Source: Mytilus trossulus (Eukaryota; Mollusca; Bivalvia; Mytilida; Mytilidae). Taken from it: a DNA stretch of 64,000 nucleotides. The notes under the pieces were generated by a model. That model worked only from the letters and a program-made list of their open reading frames with translations, ran no database searches and was not told the origin of the DNA. The stretch spans positions 49,112,955-49,176,954 of the forward strand of contig NC_086375.1 in assembly GCF_036588685.1 (NCBI RefSeq), in the 5' to 3' direction. This document shows, piece by piece, positions 25,250-37,711 of the stretch; positions within the stretch are counted from its first letter, which is position 1, and the number at the start of each line of letters is the position of its first letter. The position numbers were made by a program, and so were the translations under genes.

Positions 25250-25640
25250 ATTAAAGTATAAAACGGGGGATGAAAGATACCAGGGGTACAGTCAAACGCA
25301 TAGATTGAAAATTTAAAGACAACGCCAGGGCTTAAAATAAAAAGACAAACAGACAAATAATAGTACAGAAGACACACCATAGAAAACAAAATACCAAGCA
25401 GCACGAAACCCACCAAACACTGGGGTGATCTCAGGTGCTCCGGAAGGGTAGTCAGATATGAAAGAGAGACAAAAACACTAAAAGAATATTCGAACTCACA
25501 AGTCGATGAGAAACTGATAACGTCAAGGGCAACAACAAAATACGACTAAACGACAAACAACAGTATAAAAAACAAGGGAAAGTTAGGACTGAACACACTA
25601 ACTTTACCAAAAGAAACAGGAGTAATCTCAGGGTCACTGT
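25250..25640 (-). repeat. Two R6-related repeats head to tail
   Basis: 25250-25450: AAAGATACC, CAGTCAAACGCATAGATTG and ACAACGCCAGGGC on plus, typical R6 in reverse. 25455-25640 repeats the pattern at lower identity (GGGCAACAACAAAATACGAC, CAAACAACAGTATAAAAAAC). Confidence 0.55.
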
Positions 25641-26849
25641 ATAAATCCTTTCCTAATCAAAATTATTAAACCTACACCCTCACTTACCTATTTTTATTCA
25701 TATAATGTAACGTATCTTAAAGCTGTGAACTTTGTCAAAGTAAGTTCAATTGTTTTATTTTTAATTATTATCCTTCTTCAATTGACAAATTTTCTGAGTT
25801 TATACAAACACTCGGAAATTATTGTTTTATAAGGATATCAATGCATATGAGTTTATATAATAACAGCTTTTTTTCTTTAGAGTTTCAGGTTTGAATAAAT
25901 TACTTTAAAACTAATTACTTTACAACTTATATACTTTTTGAAATTTCTTCTATAATAATGTAAACTTTACCTTTAAATGAACATCAAATATATTTCAAGG
26001 AATTTTTACATTGTGTCCATTTCATTATTCTTTCCCTGCAATCAGTATCAGGACAAGATGCCAACATCAGTGTCCCTGTGGGTGTGTCCTGGTTTTCGAA
26101 GGTATGATAAAGTTTCAACATTCAACCAAACTTTCAAACCAAAAATTGCACTTAACATAATGTGATGAGTTTCAAAATAACAACACCATACGAAGGGTAA
26201 AGGAAACATAAACGCCCAAAAATATCAATAGGAACTTCATAAAATGTGTTTCTTTTATTTCTTTGTTTGTTTAAAATTGCACATGGATTTATTTAAAAAA
26301 CTACGAAAGAACAAAATTTTCATGCAGTGCCGTCATCTTCTATTATGTTTATCTAAAGTCTGTTTCACTAGATATTTTTATTCTAGCAACTTTAATCTGA
26401 TCGAAACTTTTCTGAGTTTGAATATAAACTGTGATTCATTCAAGACGGGAACAAGTCTGCTATTCAAAAGTAAAATCACAAAAATACTGAACTCCGAGGA
26501 AAAATCAAACAGGAAAGTTGCATTGTTTTGTATGTTATTTTTAAAATTTCAAGTTTTCTATGTTGTCCATTTAGAATATGTAATAATCATGTTTACAAAA
26601 TTGTCATGTATGATTATGTCTTTGTTTATCCCTAACAGTTTGTCCTTCTTGATTTATTAAGTGTTGTTTTCATTTTTTACAGCACTGTATCGATATCTCT
26701 ACTAGCGGATTTTTACTAAGTACTAGGTCACTAGTCAGTATTTCAGTTTTATAACTAACATTTTCTTAAATTGTCCGTTTATAAATTTGAAAATCATAAA
26801 GAAAATGAAGTTTCAACTCCCTCAGGCAAAGTTGACCTTAGTTGGATTT

Positions 26850-27145
26850 GACTATTTTGTTTTGTCTTATATTTGAGTGTGAATTCACATTACTATAAGA
26901 CGTGTCACGGCACTTTTTCATCCCAAATTCTTGTATTTTGTTTTGATATTATATTTGTTATTCTCATTGAATTTTGTCTACTGCTTAGTCCGTTTGTGTA
27001 AGCGTTACATTTTAATGTTTTGTCCTTGTTCTCCTCTTATATTTAATGCGTTTCCCTCAGTTTTAGTTTGTTACCCCAATTTAGTTTTTTGTCCAGAGAT
27101 TTACGAGTTTTGAACAGCGTTATACTACTGTTGCCTTTATTTAAA
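26850..27145 (+). repeat. Dispersed repeat R7, long copy
   Basis: GCGTTTCCCTCAGTTTTAGT, TTTTTTGTCCAGAGATTTAC and GTTATACTACTGTTGCC. It is the most complete R7 in the window. Confidence 0.6.
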
Positions 27146-27519
27146 GAACTTTTGGTCATATAGCTCGTCAACTGTCTTTTGGGTTCTTATAAATCCTTGG
27201 ATTTAAAATATATAACTTTGAGTGTTCCTGATAAATTCAGTACAGCGCGTTGTACGCACTTATTTTATAACGATGTTTTTTTCTTCTCTTTTTTCGACAA
27301 CAGGATTATGCATGCCTATGTTTATTTGGAAAATAATTTGTTGGATCTTGTTTAAAATTAAGTTTGATGTACTATAACTAAAAAAAGTGTTGCAAAGTTT
27401 CTTTCTTGTTTTCATTCTGATAAATATTTCATATACCTTATGATAGTGTCTTTTTACAAGGTTTCAAAATGTGCAAACAGTCTGTTTCTATAAAGTAACC
27501 CCTCTCTCTCTCCTAGTAA

Positions 27520-27700
27520 ATAAACTCATCATAGATACCAGGACTACGTTTTGTATATACGTCAGACGCGCATTTCGTCTTCATCAGACTCATCAGTGAC
27601 ACTCGAATCCAAAAAAGTTATAAAGGCCAAATAAAGTACGAAGTTGAAGAGCATTCAGGATTAAAGTTCCTTAAAGTTTTGCAAAATACAGTTAAGATAA
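27520..27700 (-). repeat. Dispersed repeat R2
   Basis: AAACTCATCATAGATACCAG, CAGACGCGCATTTCGTC and ACTCATCAGTGACACTCGAA, with TACGAAGTTGAAGAGCATTC. Confidence 0.65.
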
Positions 27701-27949
27701 TCTTTGTACTTGTAAAAAGGCAAATTATGGAAGTATTATTCTGTCAATATAAATTTTAATGATTTAATAAAAAATTAAATAGCTGCATTTAGATGATTTT
27801 ACTTATAAAATGCGCGCAAATGTAATAAAAAAAGAGGGACAAAAGATACCAGAGGTATCTAATGATTTGATTTATCACATTGTACATAATTTTGCTACTT
27901 TAAATATCTAAAGTTATTCCATGCAAATACAAAATATTAAAGTATAAAA

Positions 27950-28215
27950 AGGGGTACGAAAGATACCAGAGGGACAGTCAAACTCATAGATTGAAAATAA
28001 ATAGACAACGCCAGGGCTAAAAATAAAAAAGACAAACAGACAAATAAAAGTACAAAAGACACAACATAGAAAACTAAAGACATAGCTACACGAACCCTAC
28101 CAAAAACTGGGGATGAACTCAGATGATCCGGAAGCGTGAGCAGATCCTGCCCCACATGTTGCACCCATCGTGTTGCTTATTTTATTACAAATCCGGTAAA
28201 TAATCTTATTCGATA
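27950..28215 (-). repeat. Dispersed repeat R6
   Basis: AAAGATACCAGAGGGACAGT, ACAACGCCAGGGC and GAGCAGATCCTGCC. Its left flank is also shared with the copy at 25250. Confidence 0.65.
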
Positions 28216-28916
28216 AGTCACATTTGTGAAAAGGAAAGGGTATTGTAGTTACGACATAAGGAAAATATCCGATATCATCTGTGAAACTGTTTTTCCATAA
28301 TGGTCAAATAACTCGTGGCGTCCGTAAAATGTACAAAGGGATGTTAAATTTTAAAGGATTTAAAACATGTCCCGGAACATAATTCTAACAAAATAGTATC
28401 ACAAATGTGTGCTTTTGTTGAAAATAATAAATTAAAATAACACGTCCGTTTGACCCGCTCCTTTTGATTTACCACTATTATGAGCAACGCTCAAATTTAA
28501 ACATTTCAAAGTCAAGGATGACTACGGGTTCAAACATGAAGAGCTTTATTACCGAAAGAGCATAAAAATATTATAAAATTTATTGAATATGCCGGATTGA
28601 GGTGAATCTTAGTGTCGTAATAATTTCTTTATTCATCAACATAGAAATTAAAAACCCCTTAATACTTTATTTGTGATATTTATCCCTATGGCTAACAGTC
28701 CAATAGCAGTGGTGTTGACCCAGTTCTTTGAAATGAAAATAACGGATAGAGTAATTTAGTGCGTTCGAAGCCCTTTTCTCGATTGAATTTCGCCATGACC
28801 GCTCAAAGCAAAACATTTGAAAGCTGAAAAAAATGTTTAAGACATCCACAATATATGAAGAGCTATGTGACAAAACATTATGAATTGATCATGTCAATAC
28901 CTTTATTTGAAATAGT

Positions 28917-29545
28917 AAAACTCACGTTAATACCGAACCCTAAGGAAAAATTCAAACATAAAGTCCTTTATCAAATGACAAAATCAAAAGCTCAAACACA
29001 TCAAACAAATGGATAACAATTGTCATATTCAGGCATTTTGTAGAATATTTTGGATTACACCTGGTTTTATAGCTATACTGCTAAACCTCTCACTTGTAAG
29101 ACAGTCGCATAAAATTCCATTATATTGACAACTATGTGTGAAAAACAAACAGACACAATAGGTAAAAATGTCGAAATAGGGCTACAACAGTCATTTTTGT
29201 GTTAGAATCCTAATCACTATAAAATCAAACAAATATATAACAAGAAAAACAGAAGGGCATATAGACTAAGCACATCAGCAAACATGAGCGACAAAAAGAC
29301 AAAAATTTACCGAAGCATTTAAACACAACGACAGAACGTACCAGTACCGAGCCACGTCAAATGGATATCACAAATAAAACCACAAATAGTGAAAGTAATA
29401 TTCAAAAGACACAAATAAAAGAATCCTATAATATGTGAATAAGATGACAAATAATGTAGTACCCAGAATCTACTACTAGTAAATAAAAATATCACTTTAG
29501 TGTGTCTAAATTGCTTTTCTGGATTCAGCTTCATTAGTTACTCAA
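28917..29545 (-). repeat. R1 with a long extension
   Basis: R1 core (reverse) at 28917-29137, then CAGACACAATAGGTAAAAAT, GGCATATAGACTAAGCACAT and GTACCAGTACCGAGCCACGT to about 29545. The extension is shared with the flanks of the 37712-38955 element. Confidence 0.55.
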
Positions 29546-30935
29546 TCATCTGAAAGCCAATGATGACTAAGACTAAAACATACTACGAACTATACGACAA
29601 AAAGGGAACTAAAATAGAAACAGTAGAAATGGAAATGTAATAATAAAAAAAGGTCAAATCCCCATGTTAACCTAACTTTTACTTAATTCGCCTTAAGTCA
29701 TCTTCGCCTGGGGGAAGTCAGGACTTTTTTTTTAGTTTCTTTGACTAAATCAACAAAGAAAGAAGAAAAGCTTGCTAATTTGATGTCAATACAGAGGTAC
29801 TGCCTTTCCAATTATTTGAATTTTCTCGGGAACTAACAGTCCGTCAGAAGAAGTATCTACCCAGTGCTAGTAAATGAAAAATACACTTGATTAACTTCAG
29901 CGTTTTAAGCGCTTTTCTAGATTCAAAGTACAAGTATCATTATCATCGAATGAAACATAGTAAGTTAACAGTTTCAAAGATGGAATCGTGTAGAATGAAT
30001 TATTTGCAAGAACGTGGATATGTGAACATGATGAATGTTATTTAAGTTGACTTATAGGTCCTTCAGGCTGGATGTATTTATATCCCTCGTATATCATATC
30101 TTTGTAACTTAAACATATAGCACATGTCACTTTAAGATGATTTAATTACTACTTACTTATTTTTTAGGATAAAACCAATTAAGAAAAAGATAATATTGTA
30201 TGATTGTTGATGACCTAATTGCTGGGTTGAGGTGCATCTGTACATGGTGTGACAGTAATGTTTCCAACAATGAGCAAATCCCACACCAAATAGTCAGCTA
30301 AAACAACTGACATAACATGACATCAATTCAAACATAAAAACCAACATCCTGATTTTAGACGACACAGAACTATTATAAATACTACAGACAGCAACCAACA
30401 ACAACTATTGAATAACAGGTCAATCCCATATGACATGCACTTATATCATAATGCGTAGTTGTTTGCGATATTTCAACCCTTCCCTGAACGTGGACCTTGA
30501 TATAATTATAACACACAGTAAACATCAGTTTGAAATAACTTGACCCATCAGCTATAGGCTCGAACCATAGACACAACTAACACCAAGACGAAACATGATG
30601 TGTCGATCTTAGAGTTTTTGCAGTTACTGAAAGATAGTTGAAAACTAATAGCAACTGACAAATAAATTATGTTCCCGAAAAATTCAGCCAGTAAGCATCT
30701 GACGTGCGTAGTGTAAAGACGTCAGCATATTTATAGAACTAGACCGGCCTTATTATGTACAATGTCAAATAGTAAGTACATAAAAATCGACAGGATGTAA
30801 GACCATAATCCGTCATCCTCCGAGTCAATGTACATACCAATACACGTTTAGTCATGTTGTGAGTTTTCATGAACATTTTTGCCAGTTTTGCTAAGCAAGA
30901 GTTTTTCATTAAAAGCCATTGGCATGTGGTAGAAT

Positions 30936-30960
30936 GGGGGGGGGGGGGGTATATATATAT
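30936..30960. repeat. G14 homopolymer and (TA)n
   Basis: Fourteen G followed by TATATATATA, just beyond the poly(A) site of gene 2. Length is likely to be unreliable in an assembly. Confidence 0.9.
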
Positions 30961-30997
30961 AGATAAAACATATAACAAAGTATATAACGATGCAAAA

Positions 30998-31003
30998 TTT
31001 ATT
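30998..31003 (-). terminator. Poly(A) signal of gene 2
   Basis: AATAAA on the minus strand 76 nt after the stop. It lies in a 3'UTR segment (TGCAAAATTT context on plus) shared with genes 4 and 5. Confidence 0.65.
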
Positions 31004-31078
31004 ATAATATGTACAGAAATTTCAAAAGAACCAGAAATAATTCGTTGAAGATCAAGTCTCATGTTGTTGACATGTTCT

Positions 31079-32449
31079 TTAATAACCACCCTAAAACAAA
31101 AGAAAAAGAATCATAAAATAGGGAAAGGTATAATGCCATGGTGTATGATGTAAAAACCAAGTTTTTTTTAATCTTCATAAATTATCCGTCATAATTTTTT
31201 TAACCTGTTCAATTTCTGATTTTCCTTAATAATGTATAAGTCCTACAACTCCCGTTTTCATATAACATGATAATTTTGTAAGTTTGTGTTTTATATTTTT
31301 TGGCTATTTTTCCATTGGTTTTTTGTTTTTTCTTATTTATTAAGAATATCAAAGATCACAAGATGTCACAGATACAAAAATTCAGACAAAAACGGTACAA
31401 TAAATAAAGATAAGCTTTACTTACTTTTCGGTCTTTTCCGTATGACTAAAAACAAAACAAAAACATATCTTTTATAATTGTTAATGTCGTCTAATTTACT
31501 ACGTAAAAAACTCATGCAAGAAAAGAATTACATAAAAAGATCAAATTAGTTTGTCAACAGGATTATCAAATTTATAATACATGTTACAATTTTAGTATTT
31601 AATTATATGAGCTAAAATTGGTAGCGATATTATCATTCGAATCATTCTATTGACTCTTATATAAATAAACTCATCATAGATACCAGGACTAAATTTTGTA
31701 TATACGCCAGACGCGCAATTCGTCTACAAAAATGACCTAATGGAGGTAAGGAAAAAACTTACTTTTTTGCCATATGATTTTCCATTTCCGTTACCATTAT
31801 AACCATCTCCGTCGCCATTATAACCATCTCCGTTGCCATTGTAACCATCTCCGTTGCCATTGTAACCATTTCCGTTGTTGCCATTGTAACCATTTCCGTT
31901 GTTGCCATTGTAACCATTTCCGTTGTTGCCATTGTAACCATTTCCGTTTCCACTGTAACCATTTCCTCCGTTTCCACTGTAACCGTTTCCAATGTCAGTA
32001 TCGATTGGTGCAAGGTCAAGATATTCCCCACCTGCACCATTGCCACCGGTATATCCGCCTGCTGCACCATTACCTCCAGTATATCCGCGATTACCACCAG
32101 TATAGCCATTACCACCAGTATATCCACGATTACCCCCGGTATAGCCATTACCACCAGTATATCCACGATTACCGCCTGTATAGCCATTTCCACCAGTGTA
32201 TCCGTTACCGCCTTTACCACCATTACCGCCAGTATAGCCACCACCATTACCGCCATTACCGCCACTGTATCCATTACCGCCGGTGTAGCCATTACCACCA
32301 CGGTATCCATTGCCGCCATTGTAACCGTTTCCACCTGTGTATCCTACGTTACCATTGTATCCATTTTTTCTATTGTACTTGCGTTTTCCAGCTGCCTGTA
32401 CTAACACAAGTGCGCAGGTACACAAAAGAACAAAACTAGTTGACCACAT
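31079..32449 (-). CDS. Gene 2: secreted Gly/Tyr/Asn-rich protein, thread-matrix-protein-like (MWST class)
   Basis: Exons 32449-31763, 31445-31425 and 31090-31079 (stop TAA), about 239 aa, all introns phase 0 with gtaagt donors. The ATG is fixed by the acceptor cttcag ending 8 nt upstream; an in-frame upstream start would lie in intron. The signal peptide is about residues 1-20 ([20 protein letters not shown]), then a basic patch GKRKYNRKN. The core alternates NGYTGG and NRGYTGG units. A glycine-free acidic linker [12 protein letters not shown] follows, then repeats of NGNGYNGN and the end KSYGKK. The mini-exon encodes SYGKDRK and the terminal exon GGY. The architecture matches genes 1, 3, 4 and 5. 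It is likely an extracellular structural protein whose tyrosines could be oxidised to DOPA and whose NG sites would deamidate; both are inferences from the family. A repeat fragment lies in the intron just past the exon 2 donor. Confidence 0.85.
31662..31735 (-). repeat. R2 fragment in intron 2 of gene 2
   Basis: AAACTCATCATAGATACCAG through CGCCAGACGCGCAATTCGTC, cut off at about 31735, some 25 bases from the exon 2 donor at 31762. Confidence 0.65.
31794..31993 (-). repeat. Coding 24/21-bp minisatellite, C-terminal part of gene 2
   Basis: Units of CCATTGTAACCATTTCCGTT plus GTTG (plus strand) encode NGNGYNGN. It is separated from the upstream core by the acidic linker. Confidence 0.8.
32040..32340 (-). 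repeat. Coding minisatellite, N-terminal core of gene 2
   Basis: Alternating short units encode NGYTGG and NRGYTGG. Three tandem copies of a 39-bp double unit ([13 protein letters not shown]) are visible at about 32085-32200. Confidence 0.8.
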
Positions 32450-33257
32450 TTTCGGTACTGAAGAAAAAAGGCAAATTGACAACTATTCTCACAATTTCTA
32501 TTCGTCAGTGTTCGGAATAAAGTTTACAATATTAAAAATGAAAATCATCAAGATTTGTTATAAGGAGTTGGCAATAAAAAAAACAAAGTCATCTTATCAA
32601 ATTGAATGTCTCTTTGGTATCTTTCGCCTCTTTTTGACTTATTTTCTTTTTTCAATCTAATAAAACATACTTTTTAAATGAAAACATATCACATATATAA
32701 CGTTAGTTCAGTCTTATTTTCTAGTTAATCATTTATTTTTATATTCTAACGCCTTTTATTAGTTTATTTAATTTTGTTCTACATTGCATATATGCTTTTC
32801 AATGTTCGACCGCTGAAATAACCTTTTTCAATAAAATTCTTGCAACACTAGTTATTTGCATCGTATCGGTATACTGTTTGTTTTAGGCATTTTCGATAAG
32901 GACTTTTAAATGTAGTAAGAATAGCACAAGACAAAATGTTTGCAGTATTATAATTTGTAATTGTTTCAACACATTAGTATCTATAAGTTTTTCCCCTTAA
33001 TTTGTAAGGCGAACGATAACGACATCGCACGGACAACGAAAAATTTTTGAAAAGATAAAAAATGCTGTTGAATTCTTGTAGTTGTTACTAGTATCTAAAT
33101 GAAGGTTCCATTAAAAAGAATTATTCTATTTGAAAATAAAATCAAAATCAATTAATCAATAAATTTAGGCAAATAATTTATTTTAATATAACGAAAAAGA
33201 AAATCGAAATGTCTTCGTAATATAATCTATAAAAAAATTATAAAGTATTTAACTTAC

Positions 33258-33328
33258 CTTTTCTATGGCGATAGGACTGCAATGGATGAAACCCGATACT
33301 TACTAAAAAAATGCACTCCCTATTTATA
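33258..33328 (-). promoter_or_regulatory. Core promoter and non-coding exon 1 of gene 2
   Basis: TATAAATA at 33328-33321 (minus) is followed by a short leader ending AAAAG|gtaagt at 33258. The acceptor at 32457/32458 joins it to the coding exon. Intron 1 is 800 nt. Initiation is predicted near 33298 from the usual 30-nt spacing; no transcript evidence is available here. Confidence 0.7.
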
Positions 33329-33897
33329 CCACAATTCGTTCTTATTATAATATCATAAACATTCCATGCCACGTTATAGTTATCAATCAACAAATTTAAT
33401 TACTGCATGTTTCTGAAATTTAATAAGTTGAAAAAATATAAATCATAATATGCAAAATTTATTTTTAGAAAAATAGGTGAATTATCGAAAGTCCCAGGTT
33501 TTTTTTATTTGCTGTCTATGCAAAATCAACACATATACCTAGAAATGAAAAAGGTTGTAAAAAACTATGGTTAAAATTGTAGATGTCACTAGTTGATTTG
33601 GTTGACCAGTTAACTTAATTCGAATATTCAGGTGAATTGTTGAAAAATAGTATAGACATAACGTTAATATAACAAATATTCATTTAATTAAGTGGATTTA
33701 ATTGTCTGTATAAAGCAGATGCATATATAAATGCATTAAACACTTTTTATCTATAAAATGCAAGAGTGATTTGATAAATATGCGAAACGCTAATGTAGGT
33801 TCTACACTATGGATCAATGTTATCAAATGATCAAAGTTTAATATCTACTGCTAATAGTATTATAAGGTAGATGGACGTTCAAAGTGATATGGAAATA

Positions 33898-34030
33898 AGG
33901 AAATGCCTATACCAAGTCAGGAATATGACAGTTGTTGTCCATTCGTTTCATGTGTTTGAGCTTTTGATTTTCCTATTTGATAAGGGACTTTCCGATTTGA
34001 ATTTTCTTTAGAGTTCCGAATTTTTTTATT
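33898..34030 (+). repeat. Dispersed repeat R1
   Basis: GAAATGCCTATACCAAGTCA, GAATATGACAGTTGTTGTCC and TTTGAGCTTTTGATTTTCC. A second R1 copy follows at 34320-34535. Confidence 0.6.
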
Positions 34031-34590
34031 TAACTTTTTATAAAGCTTTAAATTTAACAAATAAAAGGATATTTAGAAAAAAGTTTCACTTTTAACAAAA
34101 CATGAAAAAAAGAGAAACCATATCTTATATAATAATCATCAGAAAGGAATTAATGTCTGTACGTACTTATTTGCCAAACGTTTTTCATTATGCAGTGCCT
34201 TACCACGAGAACTCTCATAAAAACGTCGGCTGTCGCACAATTCAAGTGCTAGAGGAACCCCGAGATGTTAGATAGAATTTAACACACGTGGAGTTTGAAT
34301 ATTGTTATTTCATTCTTACGTGTTATTGATTTTTATGCAACTGGCATACACGTGAGAGGTTAAGCTAGCTATAAAACCAGGTTTAATCAATCATTTTATA
34401 CATAAGAAAATGCCTGTACCAAGTCAGGAATATAAAAGTTGTTGTGCATATGTTCGGTTTGATTTTTGATTCCCCCTTTTGTTTAGGGACTTTTCGTTAT
34501 TAATTGATCTCGGATTTCAGTATGTTTGTGATTTTACGTTTTGGTAAATAAATATATGCATTAATTCAATTATTTTCTCAACATTAAAGG

Positions 34591-34950
34591 GTGCATTTCT
34601 TTCTAGCACAAACGATGCAAACGGCTAGCCTAAGCGCGCACATGTTTTGATCATTTGTTTCTAACATAAGTTTGCAAAGTTTACATAAAAAATGCGTCTG
34701 CAGTTTGTCGTTTGTCGTTTGTTAGTAGAAACGCTACATTTGTTTCTAACTTAAACCTGATTAAACGATGTATTTGTTTCTACGTTTGTGAAAATCTGTT
34801 TACCAAGAACATGTGTATGCATTATTGAAAGTTCAAATAGGGTCAGTGAAGACTTATTAAACGATGTATTTGTTTCTAAATTTGTAGCGTTTAGAAAACA
34901 ACAACAAACGCGACAAACGTTTGCAGAAGTTTGGTTAGAAAGAAATGCAC
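34591..34950. mobile_element. MITE-like element with 15-bp inverted ends
   Basis: GTGCATTTCTTTCTA at 34591-34605 is inverted at 34936-34950. The inside holds repeated AACGATGTATTTGTTTCTA and GTTTGTC motifs. No clear target-site duplication was found. Confidence 0.5.
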
Positions 34951-35261
34951 TCATAATATCAAGAAACCCGTTTCATATGACTTTCATGGACACAAATCAC
35001 TATCCTACTCAATGTTTTAACGTGTGTGTAGTCCACTTATTTTAACTGTATTATGTTTTTATTCAAATAATGTTACAATGTTTGATTTATAGTTCTTAAA
35101 TGGCCCTACTCGTTTCTATTCGAACTTATTGTGTTCGGAGTGCAGCCATTTTTTTTAAAATTTCTATAGGAAAAGAAAAAAGTTATATAGGAAGGCTGAA
35201 CACTAATTTTAAAGAAAATTCTCCCATTGATGTTGAGTTGAATGAAATAGAAATCTGGTTT

Positions 35262-35525
35262 TATAGATATAGGTAGATGTGGTGTGAGTGCCAATGAGAC
35301 AACTCTCCAACCAAATAACGATTTAAAAAAGTAAACCATTATAGGTCAATGTATGGCCTTCAACACGGAAATTGGATCACACCGAACAACAAGCTATAAA
35401 GGGCACCAAAATTATTAGTTTTAAACCATTCAAACGAGAAAACCAATCTATATAAAAAAAAACGAGAAACGAGAAACACGTATATTGATAAACAAACGAC
35501 AACTACTGTACATCAGATTCCTGAC
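35262..35525 (+). repeat. Dispersed repeat R3, variant b
   Basis: GTAGATGTGGTGTGAGTGCC, AATGAGACAACTCTCCAACC, GGCCTTCAACACGG and CAGATTCCTGACTTATG. It shares the order of R3 but forms a distinct subfamily. Confidence 0.6.
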
Positions 35526-36359
35526 TTATGGCTATTTAAACCTCCCACTTTTATGACAGTTATTTTTGATTCCATTATATGTAGAAAGAATTTAGTAAGC
35601 AACCCACGCAGAAACACACAATAGATTAATGTTACAGCGACTCGACTCCAGACGTCAAAACTGTGCACACATACATTAAGGACATACAACACAACTGAAA
35701 AAAACCCATATAAATTAATCCTATAAGTCGCCAACAAAAAAGATTTCATATTGATAACACATTTGACAAACACGTCGTCAAAAAAGTTTTTTTGAATGAA
35801 CACATATAACATAGTTAACATCCAGTCTCGATAAAGAACAAATGACATAAAATATAAACATAAGGGTAAAACGAATGTAAAAAGCACTTCAAAAAACGTC
35901 TTGCCACCGAATGGCATCCCTGTCCATGTCTGCATCAGGCATAAATAAACAAACATTAAAAGCACATGTTTGCTGTTTGAATGGAAGACCGTTACACTTC
36001 TTATACTTACTCAATCAGGTAATCAACACGTAAAAAAATAATGGGGAGCTTTCTTAATTATTGTCCAAAAATTTTGAAAGTTATTGTCAGAATTCGTATA
36101 TATCAGATATAAACATACATCAAGAAAAAAAATATAAATTTGAAAAAAAAATTTTTTTTAAGAATTTTTTTTCTGCAAATATATAGAAGTCAAATGGATA
36201 TCACAGAGTCCCGTTAAGGGAATAAATGGAACACTTAAAAGAAATAATATGACACGTATACTAAGCAACTAGAATCGATAACTTAAGATCATTTTGAATT
36301 ATTTGCTAAGATTATCTTTAAGTTTTAGATATATACTCGATACGCACATTTGTAGGTCA

Positions 36360-36547
36360 ATATAAAAAAGGAGATGTGGTTTGATTGCCAATAACATAAT
36401 TTCCCACACGATACCAAATTACACAGAAATTAACAACTTTTAGGTCACCGCACGGCCTTCAACACTGAGCGAAGCCCATTACCCATAGTCAGCTATTAAA
36501 GGGCCCGAAATGTCAATTGTAAAACATGCAAACGAGAAAACTAACTA
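36360..36547 (+). repeat. Dispersed repeat R3
   Basis: GGAGATGTGGTTTGATTGCC, CACGGCCTTCAACACTGAGC, ATAGTCAGCTATTAAAGGGC and AAACGAGAAAACTAACTA. Confidence 0.65.
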
Positions 36548-37469
36548 AGGATTGGAAAATTTATTATCTAGAAATTGAAATCGTCTTGTTTGCCATAGAT
36601 TCTGGTAATAAGATGACCGCTATAGTAGAATTCGAGATATATGTGTACAAACGAGTGTAGGAAAGCGGTATATAGGGTTTCTTAAATCTTTAGTTCAAAC
36701 GTATATAAACGGGATCAAATTGTTAATGGAAAGCACACAATCAATATACCTGTATATGAGATTGAAAGATCTAGCTTCTTTAATCTTTTTTTACAAGTGT
36801 CTGCGGGAACTTCGCCTCATTTCGCCTCATTTGAAAAAAAAAAAAGAAGGTTATTTGGTACTATATAGGAATGACTACTACCTAATGTAAAAGTCTACCT
36901 CTAATTTCAACAAAAATGGTGTCTATGAGAAACTCAAGCATACCAATCATGTTCATCGATGATGCATGTTTAATTTTTTGGCTATTAACAAATTATATCC
37001 AAAAACAAACAAAAATCAGCGTATGGCACCCTTTCTATAATGAAAGCATAGTATATTTATTTACGACGAATTGTCACTTTTTAAATGGGATTGTTGTGTA
37101 AAGGATAGAACATTAGAAGTTTTTGACAGAATTCATTTCATAGCAGAGAATGACGAAGATTTAAAATATTGAACGAGGTCATGCAAAACTAATGGTTTAG
37201 CCAGGATCTCATCCGTATGAAAAGTTTTTATAAGAGTGTTCACCTAATACAAATATCGGTATAATAAGATAGGTATGGTAAGTCTAGAAATTGTTTGGTG
37301 TATGAAATATACTCGGAAGTACAGCTGTTTATTAGAATGTAGGAGGATGTGATATCTATTTCAGGAGTTCGAATGCTTTAGGCTTACTTTCAGAAACTGC
37401 AACCACACGATACTGTTCAGTTTTGTTTACTTTGTGGTATGCACAACAAGAAGACAAATTACCAAGCTC

Positions 37470-37710
37470 CAAGGCAAAGTCCGTTATCAAATGCAAAATC
37501 CAAAGCTCAAACCGTCTAACGAATTGAAAACAACATTCATATTCATGATCTGGCACATCCATTTACATATGCAAAACAATAGCGGATAAAACCTTGGTCT
37601 AGAGATAGCGTAGCCCCTCATTTATATGACAGTCGCATAAAATTCCATTATTTAAGCAACAATGTGGGAACAACAGAAACAGATATCACAGGTATAAATG
37701 TCAAAAAAAA
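37470..37710 (-). repeat. R1 long form, left part
   Basis: AAGTCCGTTATCAAATGCAA, ATGACAGTCGCATAAAATTC and CACAGGTATAAATGTC. It is broken at about 37711 by the long inverted-repeat element; the right part resumes near 39005-39120 (ATGTATCAGGACCGAGCCA). Confidence 0.55.
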
Positions 37711-37711
37711 T

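Larger units (their letters stand above)
24900..31000. other. Spacer between genes 1 and 2
   Basis: Filled by R6, R7, R2 and R1 copies. At 28675-28815, 29450-29540 and 29825-29945 a further weak family (AGCAGTGG.. TCGACCCAGT, GCGCTTTTCTGGATTCA) recurs. No gene. Confidence 0.5.

Noticed and set aside
26244-26660. 138-codon plus-strand open frame
   Set aside because: Contains a reverse R1 fragment (26469-26521) in its middle, so it is not a conserved gene.
31774-32439. Plus-strand His-rich frame and minus-strand Met/Val/Thr-rich frame at gene 2, with similar frames at genes 1 and 3
   Set aside because: They are shifted readings of the repeat and do not use the conserved ATG, signal peptide or splice sites.
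35513-35965. 150-codon minus-strand open frame
   Set aside because: It starts within R3/R1-type repeat sequence and has no recognisable domain. I cannot exclude a relic of a mobile element.
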